A stretch of DNA of 64,000 nt from Saururus chinensis (Eukaryota; Streptophyta; Magnoliopsida; Piperales; Saururaceae): NCBI GenBank assembly GCA_035235625.1, contig CP141148.1, positions 20,089,057 through 20,153,056 of the forward strand, written 5' to 3'. Shown piece after piece: positions 1-12,584 of the stretch. A model generated the notes under the pieces. It worked only from the letters and a program-made list of their open reading frames with translations, searched no databases and was not told where the DNA came from. The translations under genes and the position numbers were made by a program. How positions within the stretch are numbered: position 1 is the first letter of the stretch; the number at the start of each line of letters is the position of its first letter.

Positions 1-2680
1 ATTCGATCACATTAGCCTTAAATGAAACTACATCTTTCCACCAAATAGAGACTCAAAACCACTAATAGCAAGACAAATCAGGTATTCCCTTCTGCCCAAA
101 CATGAAACGTAAGGGTAGGAACAAGAAACAAGGATCTAGGGCTTTCTAACATCGGTAAAAGAAGGAAGTTCGGAGAGTATAAGACATGGAATCAAATGCA
201 TGTAAGTAGAACATGGGTATCAAGGTAAAAACATAACAAATCTTCAAGTAGACTTGCTTGATTACCTTGGATGAAGCTAGAACACATGCATTCCCTTCTA
301 ATAAGAGTTTAGAGCATAATAAACCCTTGAATCCCAACCACCCAAAGGAAGTAAAAGGCCAAGTTGGCTATTTATACTATTGGATAGGTAAGTGGGCTTA
401 CATTTGCCCAATTAAGGAACAAATGAAACCTACCTTAGAAAATGAGCTAAAATGAATGTAACAAGGCCCAAGCCCATCTTATATTTCTAATGAAGGTCGA
501 CAGCCCAAGGAGTTCGCACAATGATGAGGATGGTTGTGCGTCCTAGAGTGGGGCCCACTTGCTTAATAAAGGAAATATATAGAAATTGCAACAATTAATG
601 TGGTAACAAAATGGTTTAAGTTTGACACCAATGTACTCTAAGAGAATGAGTCTGTCACACCTCTAGTAATCCCCCGATATAATTGGTCAACTAATTCTCA
701 GACAAAAATTCAAAACAAGACCAAGAGAATTCATAATCGAACTAAACCATCAATACAACAAAAGTAAATAATAATATAAAATTTTTAGGTCTACCAATCT
801 AGGTCCACCACGATATGGAAAAGATATCTTCAAGTTCACAATTAGGCATGAAAGGCACCAAAATGTGGACCAAATCGATGTCAATATCCTTGTTGTATTG
901 GGAAACAATGACCATGGAAAAATTAGCTCTCGATAAGGCAAGATTTCCTTCCAAAACAATTTGCACATGGGTGCCAAATTTTTCATCAATCAACTTCTTC
1001 TCAGCGCTCTAAGATGTTGGCAGCATACTCTTCACAGCACCAAATAGCAAGGGTGACGGAGTCCAACAGATGGCAAGCATAGATGGAGCAAGAAGACAGG
1101 ATTTGTCCAGCAAACGTGATAGAATGGGTGGGCAGAGGCAATGGTTGGAGGTAGAACCAAATTGCCAACAATGATAGGAAGTACCCCTCTACATATGCTA
1201 CCCCAAGAAGAAGCCCAAAGAATGGCTTGAGTCCCCATGAATTTCCAACACATCTAGAGCAAAAAAAGAGACAAGATTGGCACCGCAATAAGCTTTGTTG
1301 CCAGATGGTTGTGACATCAGAGTTGACTTTAGTGAACTTGGGCATCAACAAAATTGTTGAAAGAGGTGGTTGGTACTTGGGTAGTTGTGAAGGTTTCGGT
1401 GGTTTGTTTGCACTTTTGGCTTGCGGAGAGACAACAAGGCTGGCCGGTATGAACACAGTAGGTGTGGTGGGGGCAGCGTTGGAAGGAGGAGATGGAGAAG
1501 CCAGCTTTGTTGGTTCAATAAGTGCAGGGGCAGTCATGGAGGGGGCCTCCATGGGCTTGGGCAGTCACGAAGGGGCAGCACTAGCTCATTGAAATGGAGC
1601 AGGGAATTAGGCCTAGAGCAGTCTTCATGAACTGTTGTGCCAAACATTCAACAGCAGGAAAAGAATTTTCACATGTTTCCACGAAGGCAGTCAACATATA
1701 AGAAGACACAAGGGACATGTTCGTCATGGCTTGATACTATTGTTGTGTCCTGGTGGACACAATGGCATGGTGGCTAGAGAAGGGGAGAAACTTGAGGGAA
1801 GAGAAGATAGATTAGACATAAAATTATTCATTCCCTAATTCCATTAGGCATGGCCCTTACATTTAAATGGGTAGACTTATGGGCTCACTAGCAGGTGCCT
1901 TAAGGCCCAGTAGCTTAATTAAATAAAATTACTAATAACCCTAATCAATCTAATAACCTAAATGCCCTTATTATACAATAACATAATTAAACCTTAACTC
2001 ACTGGCATGCGGACCCCTAATGGTGGACCCTTAGGATCGGTCACAACATCCTTTTGTCCGTTTGACCAATGCTAATCATGGTCTCTAAAATCTTTCTCCC
2101 AATCTTTATTTCATCTAACTTATCTTTAGAGTATATAACTTTTCTATTTAGTGCATTAGATTTTCTTTTTCGTTTACAAGTTCAGCCTTTAGGGTTTCAT
2201 CCGCACTAAGTTTCTATTCAACTCAGTCAACCTATTTGGCTCTTAAGAGGCAGATTCTAATTATTCATTATTCTTCAATTCTCTCTCAAGATTCTTAATT
2301 TTCTAATTAAAAGCTTGACATTGTCAAGAAACTCCCTACCAGGGTGTTAGTCGTTTTGTTTTTTAAATTGGTGTATTTCATATACTCAATTTCAAAATGC
2401 AAACCAAAATCCTGTATTTTAGGCACTTAATTTTAAATACATGCTAGAATCCTAAGTTTTTATAATACATGACAAAATACATAATAGGTGTTGTATGTTG
2501 CTAATTGAATATGTTTGCAACACATAGTTATTTTCTAAAATAAATTATTCAGTTACAAATTTTTGCAACTAATTTGATTTTACACAGCGTTAGAAATTGG
2601 TGCCCCTCATGCTTGTCGTACTGCTCACTCTTTACTGAACAAGTCGCCACTCAACGCTTTGCTATTCACTGAAAGCTTTT
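1..2680. other. Spacer without a recognised gene
   Basis: No known domain was recognised on either strand. The minus strand is open for 183 codons at 1001-1552, with a Pro/Ala/Ser-rich start and a Cys- and Leu-rich second half. Another open stretch lies at 799-993. Neither resembles a family I know, and both lack a convincing start or splice context. They may be decayed coding sequence. The rest is AT-rich. Confidence 0.4.
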
Positions 2681-2689
2681 TTTTCTTCT

Positions 2690-3775
2690 TCTTCTAGCCC
2701 CTTGTGAAGCTTATAGATTTTGCATTAAGATCAGTTTGGTGCCTTGTCTCTTCTTTCTGGCCACCGGCTTTTGAAGCTAAAACCTCTAACCAACATTGAA
2801 ATGCAGTGTTCTGAACCCTCTCTTCCACCTCCCTTCTGGCTATGATCTATGTTTCCTTTCGCCCCTTTTACTGCTCATCTCAGTGAAGTGTTCTTCTTTC
2901 CACCACTCTTTCATCTTTCTATTGCTCTTACCACTCTTGTTAAGAGCCACACTCCCAGCCTTAGGGTCTTTCTTCTTCGTGGGTGCACCAAATTGGGCCT
3001 CATCTAAAATAACTAAAGTCTAGATGGAATTGGCCAAAGCAGGCTTTGCCGCAATGATGTCCAGCTTCAGGTTGTCGTCCTACTTTGCTGGAGGGACATA
3101 TTTGGCTTCCAATCTACTCCATAATGTAGTCCCTATTGCTCAACTCTCCACTTGCGTCTTGTTTGCACCACCAGTCCCTCCTCCACTTCTTCGAATTGGT
3201 CGTCGGATCATCGGCCAACGGAGGCAAGGGATTCAAATTCAGCTCATTACTGTGTTCAACACTACATAACTCATCATCGTAAGCTCCAAACTTAAATAAA
3301 TCCTCCCTGCCAAAATAATTAGTGGCCTCCTTCCTCTTTGGGGAAGAGTTATTTCTACAACCAGAGCTTTTGCCATTGCAATCTACCTTATGACTATTAT
3401 TGTTATCATTGGCATTGTTGTTATTTTTGGATGAAGAAGAAGTGGGATATAAAGCATGAGCAAAGCCCACCTCATTATTGTCCAGGCTTGCATCAAGATT
3501 TCCTGAAAGTTCCTGGCTTTTCCACAGCTTCTGACCCCGGCCCAACTCCTAGCTGAAAAAATCGATCCCCAGTTCGCCCTCCATCTTCACCCTCACTAAC
3601 CCAAAGTCTGAGATCTTCGCTCTGAAGTCCACACTCAGCAACACATTGTTGGGCTTGATGTCGCCATGGACAGCCGGGGGATCTCACTCGAAATGCAGAA
3701 AATGGAGGCCCCACGCCACGTCTAGGACGATCTCAAATCTATTTGCCCAATGGAGAAGAGGGGAGGAAGGAGATA
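2690..3775 (-). pseudogene. Receptor-like kinase pseudogene, At4g25390/At5g51770 type
   Basis: Minus-strand reading shows the middle of a receptor-like Ser/Thr kinase. In order: a LHFLH stretch, the catalytic-loop block HGDIKPNNVLL (about 3630-3670), the DFG block KISDFGLVR, then the long Ser/Asn-rich kinase insert typical of this subfamily (AYDDELCSVEHSNELN, DWWCKQDASGELSNRDYIMEW). A basic segment with KMKEWWKEEHFTEM follows near 2870-2930. The glycine loop and N-lobe are absent upstream. The activation-segment APE and the C-lobe are absent downstream. In-frame stops occur before DPPAVHGDIKP (about 3680), after GIDFFS (about 3550) and inside the EW block (about 3114). This is a truncated, non-functional copy. 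The subfamily name rests on the recalled insert sequence of Arabidopsis homologues, so it is likely but unverified. Confidence 0.72.
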
Positions 3776-3960
3776 TTTGTGCCAGAGGAGAGGAAGAAGG
3801 AAAGATGAGATGGGAGAGAGGGAAGTAACTAGTGGAGAGCGCAGGAATGCCCCGAAAGAAAATGGCGCCTGTGGAGGAGCATCTCGACACTAGTAGGGAA
3901 GGAGCGAGATGCCCTAGAGATAGATATTGGCTCCACGAAGGAGATGAAGCTTCATGCAAC

Positions 3961-4039
3961 TTGTGTGCATCTTCAATTACGAAGGTATTTTCAATTACGA
4001 ACTTCCCCCCCTTCGTAATTGAAAATGCACACACAACAT
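3961..4039. repeat. Hairpin-forming inverted repeat
   Basis: Perfect 15-bp arms at 3987-4001 and 4012-4026 (ATTTTCAATTACGAA and its inverse) flank a C-rich 10-nt loop. A third copy of the core, CTTCAATTACGAAG, lies at 3971-3984. The outer left arm starting TTGTGTGCAT at 3961 also pairs with TGCACACACAA ending near 4039. Two nested hairpins can therefore form. This may be a tiny MITE or an internal part of one. Confidence 0.7.
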
Positions 4040-4329
4040 ATAAAAGCCTTATCATCATGCATTTTAGATATGACAGGGGTTAAATCATAATTTAATTGGC
4101 TAACACTACATTTTAAAATACATGTGCGAAATTTTGAACAACTAACGCTACATTCTAAAATACGTGTATAAAATCCCTAACGACTAACATTATATTTTAA
4201 AATCAATGAATTGTAATTTAAAATACAGAATGACTAACGCCCTGTATGCTCTTCAAAATCAAAATTGTAAACGGAATCTAAGTTCATATCATCGGAATTT
4301 GACTCATAAGACTCATCAGAAAAACTTTC

Positions 4330-5455
4330 TTCATACGTGCATGTAAGGCAATAAAGTTACACAATTCTTCAATCTCAAACAAACTTTCATCGAAGAATGT
4401 CCTTCGGAGCATTTTCCCCTTTTTCTTTCTATCTTGCTCATTAAACCTTTCGATTTACCATCAAAAGAACTATCACAACCATTGTTAGGGCATTCAACAA
4501 CAAAATGACCTACCTTACTACATTCAAAACATGGCATATTCTTCTTATTGGGTTTTATGCTTTTCATCTCTTATCTCCACATATTTCTTTCCTATAGTTT
4601 GTCCCTTTTTGTCAACCCTAAAATTTTGAGTTTTTAAGAACTTCTTAAAGTTTTTATTTGATAGAACCATTTGTACATTTTTCACTTTCACTTTCTTCAA
4701 ATTCTGACTTCTTGGACATTTTCTTAGTTGTTTTCAAAGCATTTTATTTTCCCTTTGATTTTTCAAACAACTCTTTCTTTTTTTCATAGGACCCTTATTG
4801 CATTTTAAAAGTTCTTAAGTTCCCTACGGGTTCCTCAATGTCTATGGGTTAATTTTCATTAATTCATTTATCACAATAACCTTAATCTTAAATTTTGAAG
4901 AAAATAACCTTAGAATCTTTTTAACGACAAGGTAATCTGAGATTGGCTCTCCTAGTTGATGACAAGTATTGACTATACCAAAAAATTTAGCATATTACTC
5001 ATAAATTGATTCCTCATCACGTATCATTATGTTTTCCAACTGTAGGGTGAGCATTTGTAGCCGAAACACCTTCACAACTTTGGTTTCGTCATTGTATTTC
5101 ATGAGTTTTTCCCATACAACCTTAGCGGATATACAATTAGAAATTAACATATGTAAGATTTTTTTACGACATTAAACAATGCACTAAGGGCTTTAATATT
5201 GTAATGAGCAAGTTTTGTTTCATTATTGTCCTTTTCACTCTTATCCTTCAAAATCATATTTCCCTCTTTATCTTTGGTCATGGTTAGGTTTCAACCTTTA
5301 ATCAACACTTTTTAAGCATTGTTGCCAAGCACTTTAATGAATGCACTTTTCCGATTCTTCCAATAGGGGAAATTTTAATCAGCAAATGAAGGTGGTAGAT
5401 TTATCTAATTAAAGTCCCCATGAATAGGCATATTGTTGTTTGAAGTAGCCATTAA
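4330..5455 (-). mobile_element. Ty1/copia gag fossil
   Basis: Minus-strand reading runs from a gag N-terminal start near 5450 to a CCHC zinc knuckle near 4500 (CFECSKVGHFVVEC). The UBN2-type gag core in between is recognisable from the block TCHQLGEPISDYL near 4940-4980. It is a broken copy with several breaks, lacking the polymerase part here, and is clearly old. Confidence 0.7.
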
Positions 5456-5779
5456 GATTAAAACCAATAGACAAGTACACCTTAGGACAAAATCAACAAG
5501 CTCACAAGTAATTATAATAAGAAAAACAAGAAAATCTAGCACAAAAAAGAAAGAAAAACCCTTACACATGCAAATTACCTTCTAGAGGCAAAGCAAACTA
5601 GGAATGTAAGCAAAGCAACACAAACAACGTGAGATAAACATACAAATTTAGATCGATATCACAAAAAACTCAAAATACTCAATTTAAATCTTCAGCTACC
5701 AATTAAGAATTTAATATTCATCTAATTGACCTAGCAGATCACCAAAGAGATTACTAATGAACTTTAGTTTATCAAGACA

Positions 5780-6480
5780 GAGTAGTCATTCATTGTGTTA
5801 GTATGAGCGCCTTGCAATTAGCAAAAAATTATATTCATAATACTCATACCAAGCATGTTGAAGGTCAGTATCACTTTGTTCCTGAAGTTGTGGAAGATAG
5901 AAAGGTAATTCAGAAGATTTATACAATGTTATTATTGTAGATATGTTGACTAAGTCTGTTACAAGAGAGAAGTTCATTATATGCTAAACTTCTCTTATGC
6001 ATGTTATTATTGATAGTTCATTATGTTTGGGCAGCAACACATAGAGTTGTTTCTATTTTCTTGGAAAAACTAATCTTCGAGTGGGAGAATGTTATACAAT
6101 GAATCCTAATTTTGTTGGAAACCAATTTTTAACTTTTAGGGATTGGGGTGTACAAGATTCTTGGGATCGTTATCACTTACAATAGCCGTGTTTTGACCTT
6201 CGTAAAAGGGTACGATGATACCGACAATATGTACGGGAGAGCATACTCTTTCTTTATTTTAGAATAAGGGCTTTTTTAATTGAAGAAGATGGTGCTTTTT
6301 TCTTTACAAAGAGGTGTATTTATGTATTTTCCTCAAATTAGAGTAATGAAAAATCTGTGCTATGTTGCCATGTGGATGTCAGAAATATTGCCAAACCACA
6401 TAAATCCTCTTGTTTTTGTGTAATGTTATTTTTCTTTTTTGCCTGTCGGTATACATGTGTGCTGTAATGCATACCAATGA
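5780..6480 (+). mobile_element. Ty1/copia 3' end fossil: RNase H tail, polypurine tract and LTR
   Basis: Plus-strand reading at about 5790-6000 gives the copia RNase H C-terminus (SALQLAKNYIHNTHTKHVEG, then DMLTKSV). A purine tract (GAGTGGGAGAA) ends at 6090, and a likely LTR starts with TGTTATAC at 6091. That LTR carries AT-rich promoter-like and poly(A)-like sequence and fades out before the lectin kinase gene. It is opposite in orientation to the gag remnant at 4330-5455, so the two are separate or rearranged. Broken copy; the LTR end is not resolved. Confidence 0.65.
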
Positions 6481-6572
6481 GATTTGCAGTGGAAAAACGA
6501 GATGCCATTGCATAGATGTCTTATATACACCAGTAAAAAAAAAATCAACAAACATGATTCAAGGAAACTTAA

Positions 6573-8675
6573 CTAACGCATAAGATAAGCATTGCGCTGT
6601 AGCTCCTTTTCCGCTAGCAGCTCCGGTGGAGACTCTCCTATCAGTGACTTTGCTGAAGAGTTTCTTGAAGAGCTTGAAGATGAGGTATACCTGCAGTTAC
6701 TACAGCAACAAGGAATGCTATCACTTCCCAAGCCCAAAGTGATCCCAATGTTGCTATTGTAGGCGAAATGGCGCATACAAAGAGGTGCAGCATAGTATAC
6801 TGCCACTGGCATTTGACCCGGTAACCTGGGCAATGGAGCTTCACATTTTAGGAGCTGAATCACTTGTCTAATTGAGGGCCTTATTTTCTGATCAGGGTGA
6901 GCACACCACAGTCCGGTGACCATCAACCTCTCCATTTGTCCCTCGTCATAGTCGTCCAGTAGCCGCTCGTCCACAGCGTCGACGAGCCTCCCTGCGCCGT
7001 AAAGCCCCCACACCCATTCAACCAACCTCACCATGGAGTCCGGGGCCTTAGGCACCACTGGCTTCCTCCCACAGGCAATTTCTAGTGCAACCACACCAAA
7101 ACTGTAGACATCAGATTCCTTACTGGCCTTGCCGGTTGTGACACATTCTGGTGCAAGATAGCCCATTGTCCCTGCCAGAACGGTTGTCTGCGAACCTAAA
7201 TCGTGATCAACAAACCGCGCTAGGCCAAAATCGCCAAGCTTGGCATTGAAGTTTGAGTCCAGCATCACATTACTTGATTTTATGTCCCGATGTACCACAC
7301 ACTGCTCCCATTCTTCATGGAGATAGAGCAGTGCTGAAGCCAGACCGAGAGCAACTTTGTACCTCGGCCCCCATTTGAGAGTGGGCTTCTTGCCAAATAG
7401 ATGGGCATCAAGGCTTCCATTTGGCATGAATTCATAAACTAGAAGGAATTCCTTCTTCTCGTGACACCAACCAATCAATTTGACGAGATTTCGATGCCGT
7501 AATCGACTGATTACGGTCACTTCTGATACATATTCTTTCTTCCCTTGGCTTGATCCTCTTGAGATCTTCTTGACGGCCACAGACTCAAGGTGATTTCCGT
7601 CGTTCAATTTTCCTTTGTAGACCCCTCCAAAACCTCCTTGTCCAAGCTTTCCTTCCTCACTGAAATTGTTTGTGGCCAATGCGATTTCCTTGTACGAGAA
7701 CCTCCTAGGCCCAGTACCCTTGACAAACTTGTATTCTATGGAAGCATCTAACACCCTATCGTCTCCCTTACTTCTCTTTACTAGCTTCCAGAAAAGCATA
7801 CCAACTCCCAATCCTGCAATCAAGACCCCAACAATGATAAATATTTCATACACCCATTTGGGCTTCTTCTTACCGGAGTTGCTGACATTGGCATGGCTCC
7901 AGGAGACAAAATCCCAAGACAAGATCTTGTGGAGTTCAGTTGAAGCCCCAGTAGATGCTGAGAATCCCACTATCACTTTGTCCGGCAAAACCTCTGTGAG
8001 ATTGAGTTTGTATGAAAGACTTGGGATACCAATGTAAATGTCAAAAGGTGTATATGTTAGATAAACATACAGATTCTTTCCTGTTGAATTGTACCCTATC
8101 CATGCTGAACCCTGGGAACCATTTCTGATGTTACTCTGCCATGTCGTTGAATTGATTGAGACTATGCTGTTCACATCTATCCCAATATGATTGTCACTGG
8201 GATCCCATTCATTTTTGAAAGTATCAAATTCTACAGCAACAATATGGGTTGATGAAGCGTTGCTGGTGGTGGAATTGAAGAGGCCTAGCCATTTGCCTGT
8301 GGAATTCATGGGAAGAGATGTCCCAACAGCGGCCATAAAAAATGCAAGGCCATCTCCATGGTGATCTTTGTTCAGTCCATTGATGATGAACGTGAAATGG
8401 GTGCAGAAATCAGAAATGACCCTGGTGCTGGGATCCCAGATTTGAATGGGCGAAGAATAGGTGATCCAGCCGACGCTCTCACGCAAGTCGTTGTCCACCT
8501 GGTTTCGAGTTAGCTGGATGGTCTTGTCGCCGTTAACGAAGGCATCTCCTTCGAAGTTGATACTAGGAGTATTAGGCTTAAAAGACGTGAAGTTGAAGAG
8601 TGTATCAGATGTTGAAATCTGGAGAATTGATGGGAATAGAAGTATGAAAAGGAAGCTTGAATGGTTCGGAGACAT
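6573..8675 (-). CDS. L-type lectin-domain receptor kinase (LecRK, clade IX-like)
   Basis: A single-exon 700-residue protein of normal family length. It starts with a signal peptide (about 1-23) and continues with a legume-lectin domain (about 25-260) that keeps the metal/sugar site block VEFDTFKNEWDPSDNHIGID (148-167). A transmembrane helix follows (about 277-297). The kinase domain (about 325-610) has the glycine loop GQGGFGGV (345-352), Lys369 in VAVKK, HRD at 462-464, DFG at 482-484 and APE at 508-510, so it should be active. The tail has a Cys cluster (PCCCSNC, about 655-661) and a Ser run, possible acylation and phosphorylation sites (inference). It is expected at the plasma membrane, with the lectin domain sensing a carbohydrate or other extracellular ligand and signalling in defence or development. 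The chosen ATG is the only one placing a signal peptide before the lectin domain. Closest recalled relatives are LecRK-IX.1/IX.2. Confidence 0.95.
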   Translation of the reverse strand: MSPNHSSFLFILLFPSILQISTSDTLFNFTSFKPNTPSINFEGDAFVNGDKTIQLTRNQVDNDLRESVGWITYSSPIQIWDPSTRVISDFCTHFTFIINGLNKDHHGDGLAFFMAAVGTSLPMNSTGKWLGLFNSTTSNASSTHIVAVEFDTFKNEWDPSDNHIGIDVNSIVSINSTTWQSNIRNGSQGSAWIGYNSTGKNLYVYLTYTPFDIYIGIPSLSYKLNLTEVLPDKVIVGFSASTGASTELHKILSWDFVSWSHANVSNSGKKKPKWVYEIFIIVGVLIAGLGVGMLFWKLVKRSKGDDRVLDASIEYKFVKGTGPRRFSYKEIALATNNFSEEGKLGQGGFGGVYKGKLNDGNHLESVAVKKISRGSSQGKKEYVSEVTVISRLRHRNLVKLIGWCHEKKEFLLVYEFMPNGSLDAHLFGKKPTLKWGPRYKVALGLASALLYLHEEWEQCVVHRDIKSSNVMLDSNFNAKLGDFGLARFVDHDLGSQTTVLAGTMGYLAPECVTTGKASKESDVYSFGVVALEIACGRKPVVPKAPDSMVRLVEWVWGLYGAGRLVDAVDERLLDDYDEGQMERLMVTGLWCAHPDQKIRPSIRQVIQLLKCEAPLPRLPGQMPVAVYYAAPLCMRHFAYNSNIGITLGLGSDSIPCCCSNCRYTSSSSSSRNSSAKSLIGESPPELLAEKELQRNAYLMR

Positions 8676-9580
8676 GGGTCAATGTTTGAGGAACAGAACT
8701 TCCTTGCTTCTGAGGTTGATTGCTGAATTTTGCGAGGGATATGGTGAAGAAGGCAGAGAATGACGGAAGGATTAAGAGAAGCCTGGAAATCATTTGTTTG
8801 CAAGTGTTTGATGTTTTCTAGAGGAATTAGTATATTGAAAGCCGACGGCCGGCTGGGCTAATATTTTTTGGTTTGTAGGAATTAAAGGTGAGATTAAGCA
8901 AACAGGTTCTGTAGGATGAGTTGTAGAGTAAATTAGCATGTAACAATAAATCTGGAACTTCAAATAATTGATGAAAAAGATAATACCTAGACGTGTAAAT
9001 GGTATACCCTTTTTTTAGATGCCTCGTTAGATCAACAGGCAAAACAGTCTAATAATGTCCATTTTCAAATGGACAATAAGGCCATAAAGAGAGAACATTA
9101 TGGATTTAATATCTTGCATTTTTACAAGACAAGAGAACCATTAAAGTGAAGCTGCAAATACAAATCTATACTTCAAACATGTTGGGTTGAGTTTGATTTT
9201 GCAACAGGCAAAAGATGGGTATCACAGTGTAGAATTGTTAAGGCCTCCTATCCCCATAATTAATTTGCACGGGCCCCCAAGTTCTTCCTTCTTTAAGTCA
9301 AGTTTTAAACAAATTAATCTTTTTTTTTAATTCCAGGGGCACCCATGCTATGAAAACAAATTTTGCAAGGCCCCTATTGGTGGTGAATTCTTGTACCATG
9401 TGACTTAAATGCTCTAAACATCAACTTCATACTTGGGCTGAAAAGCTTAATCAATTTCTTGTAGAAATAACTTAAAATCCTAGAAGCCGTTATAGGAAAT
9501 ACACTACACCATACTTTACTTCAAGGCATATTTTCACTTTCCTAAATATAGTATTTGCCCCCACCAATTTTGGATTTTGG
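8676..9580. other. Upstream spacer of the lectin receptor kinase
   Basis: Presumed promoter and 5' UTR of the minus-strand kinase gene lie in the first few hundred bases. Beyond that the stretch is AT-rich. I see no gene, and no TATA box I would defend. Confidence 0.4.
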
Positions 9581-12250
9581 TGTGTAATCAGGAATTTCAC
9601 AAACCTATTCTCAAGATAGAGTAAAGCTTTGTAAGATATTTAACTTAACTTGGTTTAATTTCTTTTTAATTATGTGACATTATATGATTTTTCTTAAATT
9701 GCTAATTTAATTTGATTTTGGGGTCAAGGATTACAAATTATGGCTTCAATATGGTTTAATATCAATTTTATAAGTTTTAGTATCAAACTTGATTTATCTA
9801 ATTTTGATAGTTTTTATGGGATTTTTCCTTAATTAAGGGGTGCGGACCTACGTCTATGTTTTATGATGTGCGACCAACTTGATCCTCTAAACTTTTATTA
9901 ATTTATTTTAGTAGATTTTCGAGTGATTTTGGAGTAATTTTACAACTCAATAATTTGTTTATACAACCCAAAACCTTTACTATTTAAAGAAAACCCTAGC
10001 CCATTGCCTAAATGAGGAAGGGTTGTGCTAGGTGTAAGGAAGTGTTTTACCCTCATTTCTCAAAGAAGAAAAATATATTAAGGTGTGTTTTTTTGCCCTA
10101 ATCACCCCTAATCTTTTGATTTTGCTCTTAATCATTATTTTTTTTATTTTTCTCAAATTGATTTTTAATTTTTTCTATTAAAAATTTTATTTTAAATTTA
10201 AAGCCCTGAACGGACGGTTTTCATTTTTAACTAAAGGAAATCATAGATCTACCTATTTTCAAGTTGATTTGAGCTTATTAATTAATTTTTAATTAAGTCT
10301 TTAAAAAATATTAATTTTTTAGGTAGGATTTCTTGAGGATTAAAGCTTATTCACAAATCCAAAGGCTTCATAGAGATAAGGGAGTTTTTCCTTATGTGCT
10401 TTTATCCATTGGAATGCCTGATTTTATATCTATGTGGGTTTTTACTTTATTTTAAGCTTTAATGGTGATTTGTTAAATACATATTATTTATGGCTATTTT
10501 CTTGTGATTAAGCATGAAAATGATTAGATATATCATATTATAGGGTAAAATTTTGATATTATGATGTTCTATAGTGATTTTAAAATTTATCTTTAATTTT
10601 GGAATGTTTTCGATTTACATTTTGAAAGGTTGAAGACAAACCAGGAAAAAGGCAAAAAGTGAATTGTTAGGTCGAACAGCCAGTTGTTCGAATAGCCTGT
10701 CTAGCCGATCGAATGGCCTACTGGACCAATCGAGTGCCAACACAGCAGATTTGTGATTTGGCCTATTTTTGTGTATTTTCGGCCGTTTCTTTTTCTCTTC
10801 TCATGAATCTAATTCTTTAAATTTAAAATGACTTATGATAACCCATAAATGCTGTTGTGATTGCATGAGGGTTATCTTTGAATTTATGATTTAGCTCAAG
10901 CATGATTAGGACTATAGTTGTTTAATTTTAGTATGTTATTCTACTTGTTTTAAATCTATGTTTGTTGACTTCTTCATAATTACTTTATGATTCCAGTAGG
11001 TCTTAGCCATGATCATGTATGTATGCTTGTACATATTATATTAATTTTAGGTGAATTATGTTTTCCATGTTTTAGCTTAAGTATGGTTATATTTATACTT
11101 GTCTAGGTCTAGCATGATGTTATACTTGTATTGAACTCATATTTCAATACTTTCATCACATTTACTTCATGATTCCAACAAGGTAGGACAATGATAAAAT
11201 TATGAATGCTCACATGTATAACATTGATTATACTTTGTTCATGTTTCACATGTCTTAGCTTAGGTTTGAACACTACCACTTATATACACTCTTGCGTATA
11301 TATTTATGATTTTACTCAACACAAATAGACCATGTTTCATGCACATGTTGACTGATTTGAGCATGTTTACTTATTCTTGAACTCATTTATCATTTGCTCA
11401 TGTATGTATCATGTGACATGCATCATGAAAATGATTTATTAATCGTGATTACCCATGAATGATCGGTTGGATGAAATTGGATGTCGAATTAATCATTCGG
11501 AGGCTTGTCGATTCGATTTTGGGTCCGAAAGGACATAATTTTGTTTTGCGTTCCTTCAAGAATGTGGTGCCTCCCGTAGGGGTTGAGATGAGCAGATTGC
11601 TATGTGTATATGATAAGTTTATCTGGACCCTAAAAATCTAGGATAATATATTTATGTACACCGGCTTATCACGCTACTCTAGTTTTCCTTACAAAGAATT
11701 CCGACTTTCCCTTGCAAGGTTAGCCATCGGCAAGCAAGCAGCTCTAGTTTTCCTTCTTAGAATTCGGACCTCTCTTTTAATGATTGTCCTGGGTGAGCAG
11801 GGGGTACTTTCCAAGTTAGGGAATCTACCCAACCGATGTGGTTTTCCTTTTTATAGGAATTTGAACCTTCCCCACAAAGGATTGTCCTGTGTGAGCGGGT
11901 TGATTGTATTTCTCAATTGTGAGACATTTACCATTGATTGTTGCATGTGTATGGGAGATAATGCTCATTGACACAGGTTGTATAGGAACATTGAAGTTTA
12001 TGTTACACATGTGATTATGATATGATTTGCATAGATATGTAAGATGGTGTGTGGTTGATGCACTTGATGTTGCAGGGTAAATGTTTTTATTGAGAAATGA
12101 ATATGCATGATATGTTTATGTTAAAAAATGATTCATAGATGATGAGATTATAATAATGAGTTTCATATGCTTACACATGAGATGTATGTATTTTTATGAG
12201 CTATGAATGAACCCATGATGCACAGGTAGTATATTATGTGCTAATGGAAT

Positions 12251-12410
12251 GTGGGTTATAATATAATATCTAGGTTGCATGACTATGTGTTGATGAAATA
12301 TGTTATATATAACATGATATGCAAGTGGCATAATTATGTGTTAATGAAATATATTACATATAGCATGATATGCAGGTGGCATGACTATGTGTCTATGAAA
12401 TATGTTATAT
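12251..12410. repeat. Minisatellite, about 55-bp unit, left of MULE-1
   Basis: Units contain GATATGCAAGTGGCAT, ACTATGTGTTGATGAAAT and ATGTTATATATA, in at least three imperfect copies. The same unit resumes at about 20965-21090 on the right of MULE-1. Confidence 0.75.
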
Positions 12411-12485
12411 ATATATATATAGTCCCGTTTATATGAGCTCGGGCTCACACGCTCCGGCGTGCACCCGGGCTCATATTAACTTTTT

Positions 12486-12486
<1 letters not shown>

Positions 12487-12584
<98 letters not shown>
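12487..12584. repeat. Compound microsatellite (CA)n-(TA)n-(GA)n
   Basis: A (CA)n run at about 12487-12529, (TA)n at about 12531-12562 and (GA)n at about 12562-12584 directly abut the left end of MULE-1. The stretch just before it (12424-12486) has an imperfect inverted repeat (GAGCTCGGGCT against ACCCGGGCTC) that I cannot assign. Confidence 0.9.

Noticed and set aside
1001-1552. 183-codon minus-strand frame as a gene
   Set aside because: Unrecognised, compositionally odd, overlapped by plus-strand frames of similar quality.
7666-8037. Plus-strand open frame of 123 codons
   Set aside because: Antisense shadow of the lectin receptor kinase.
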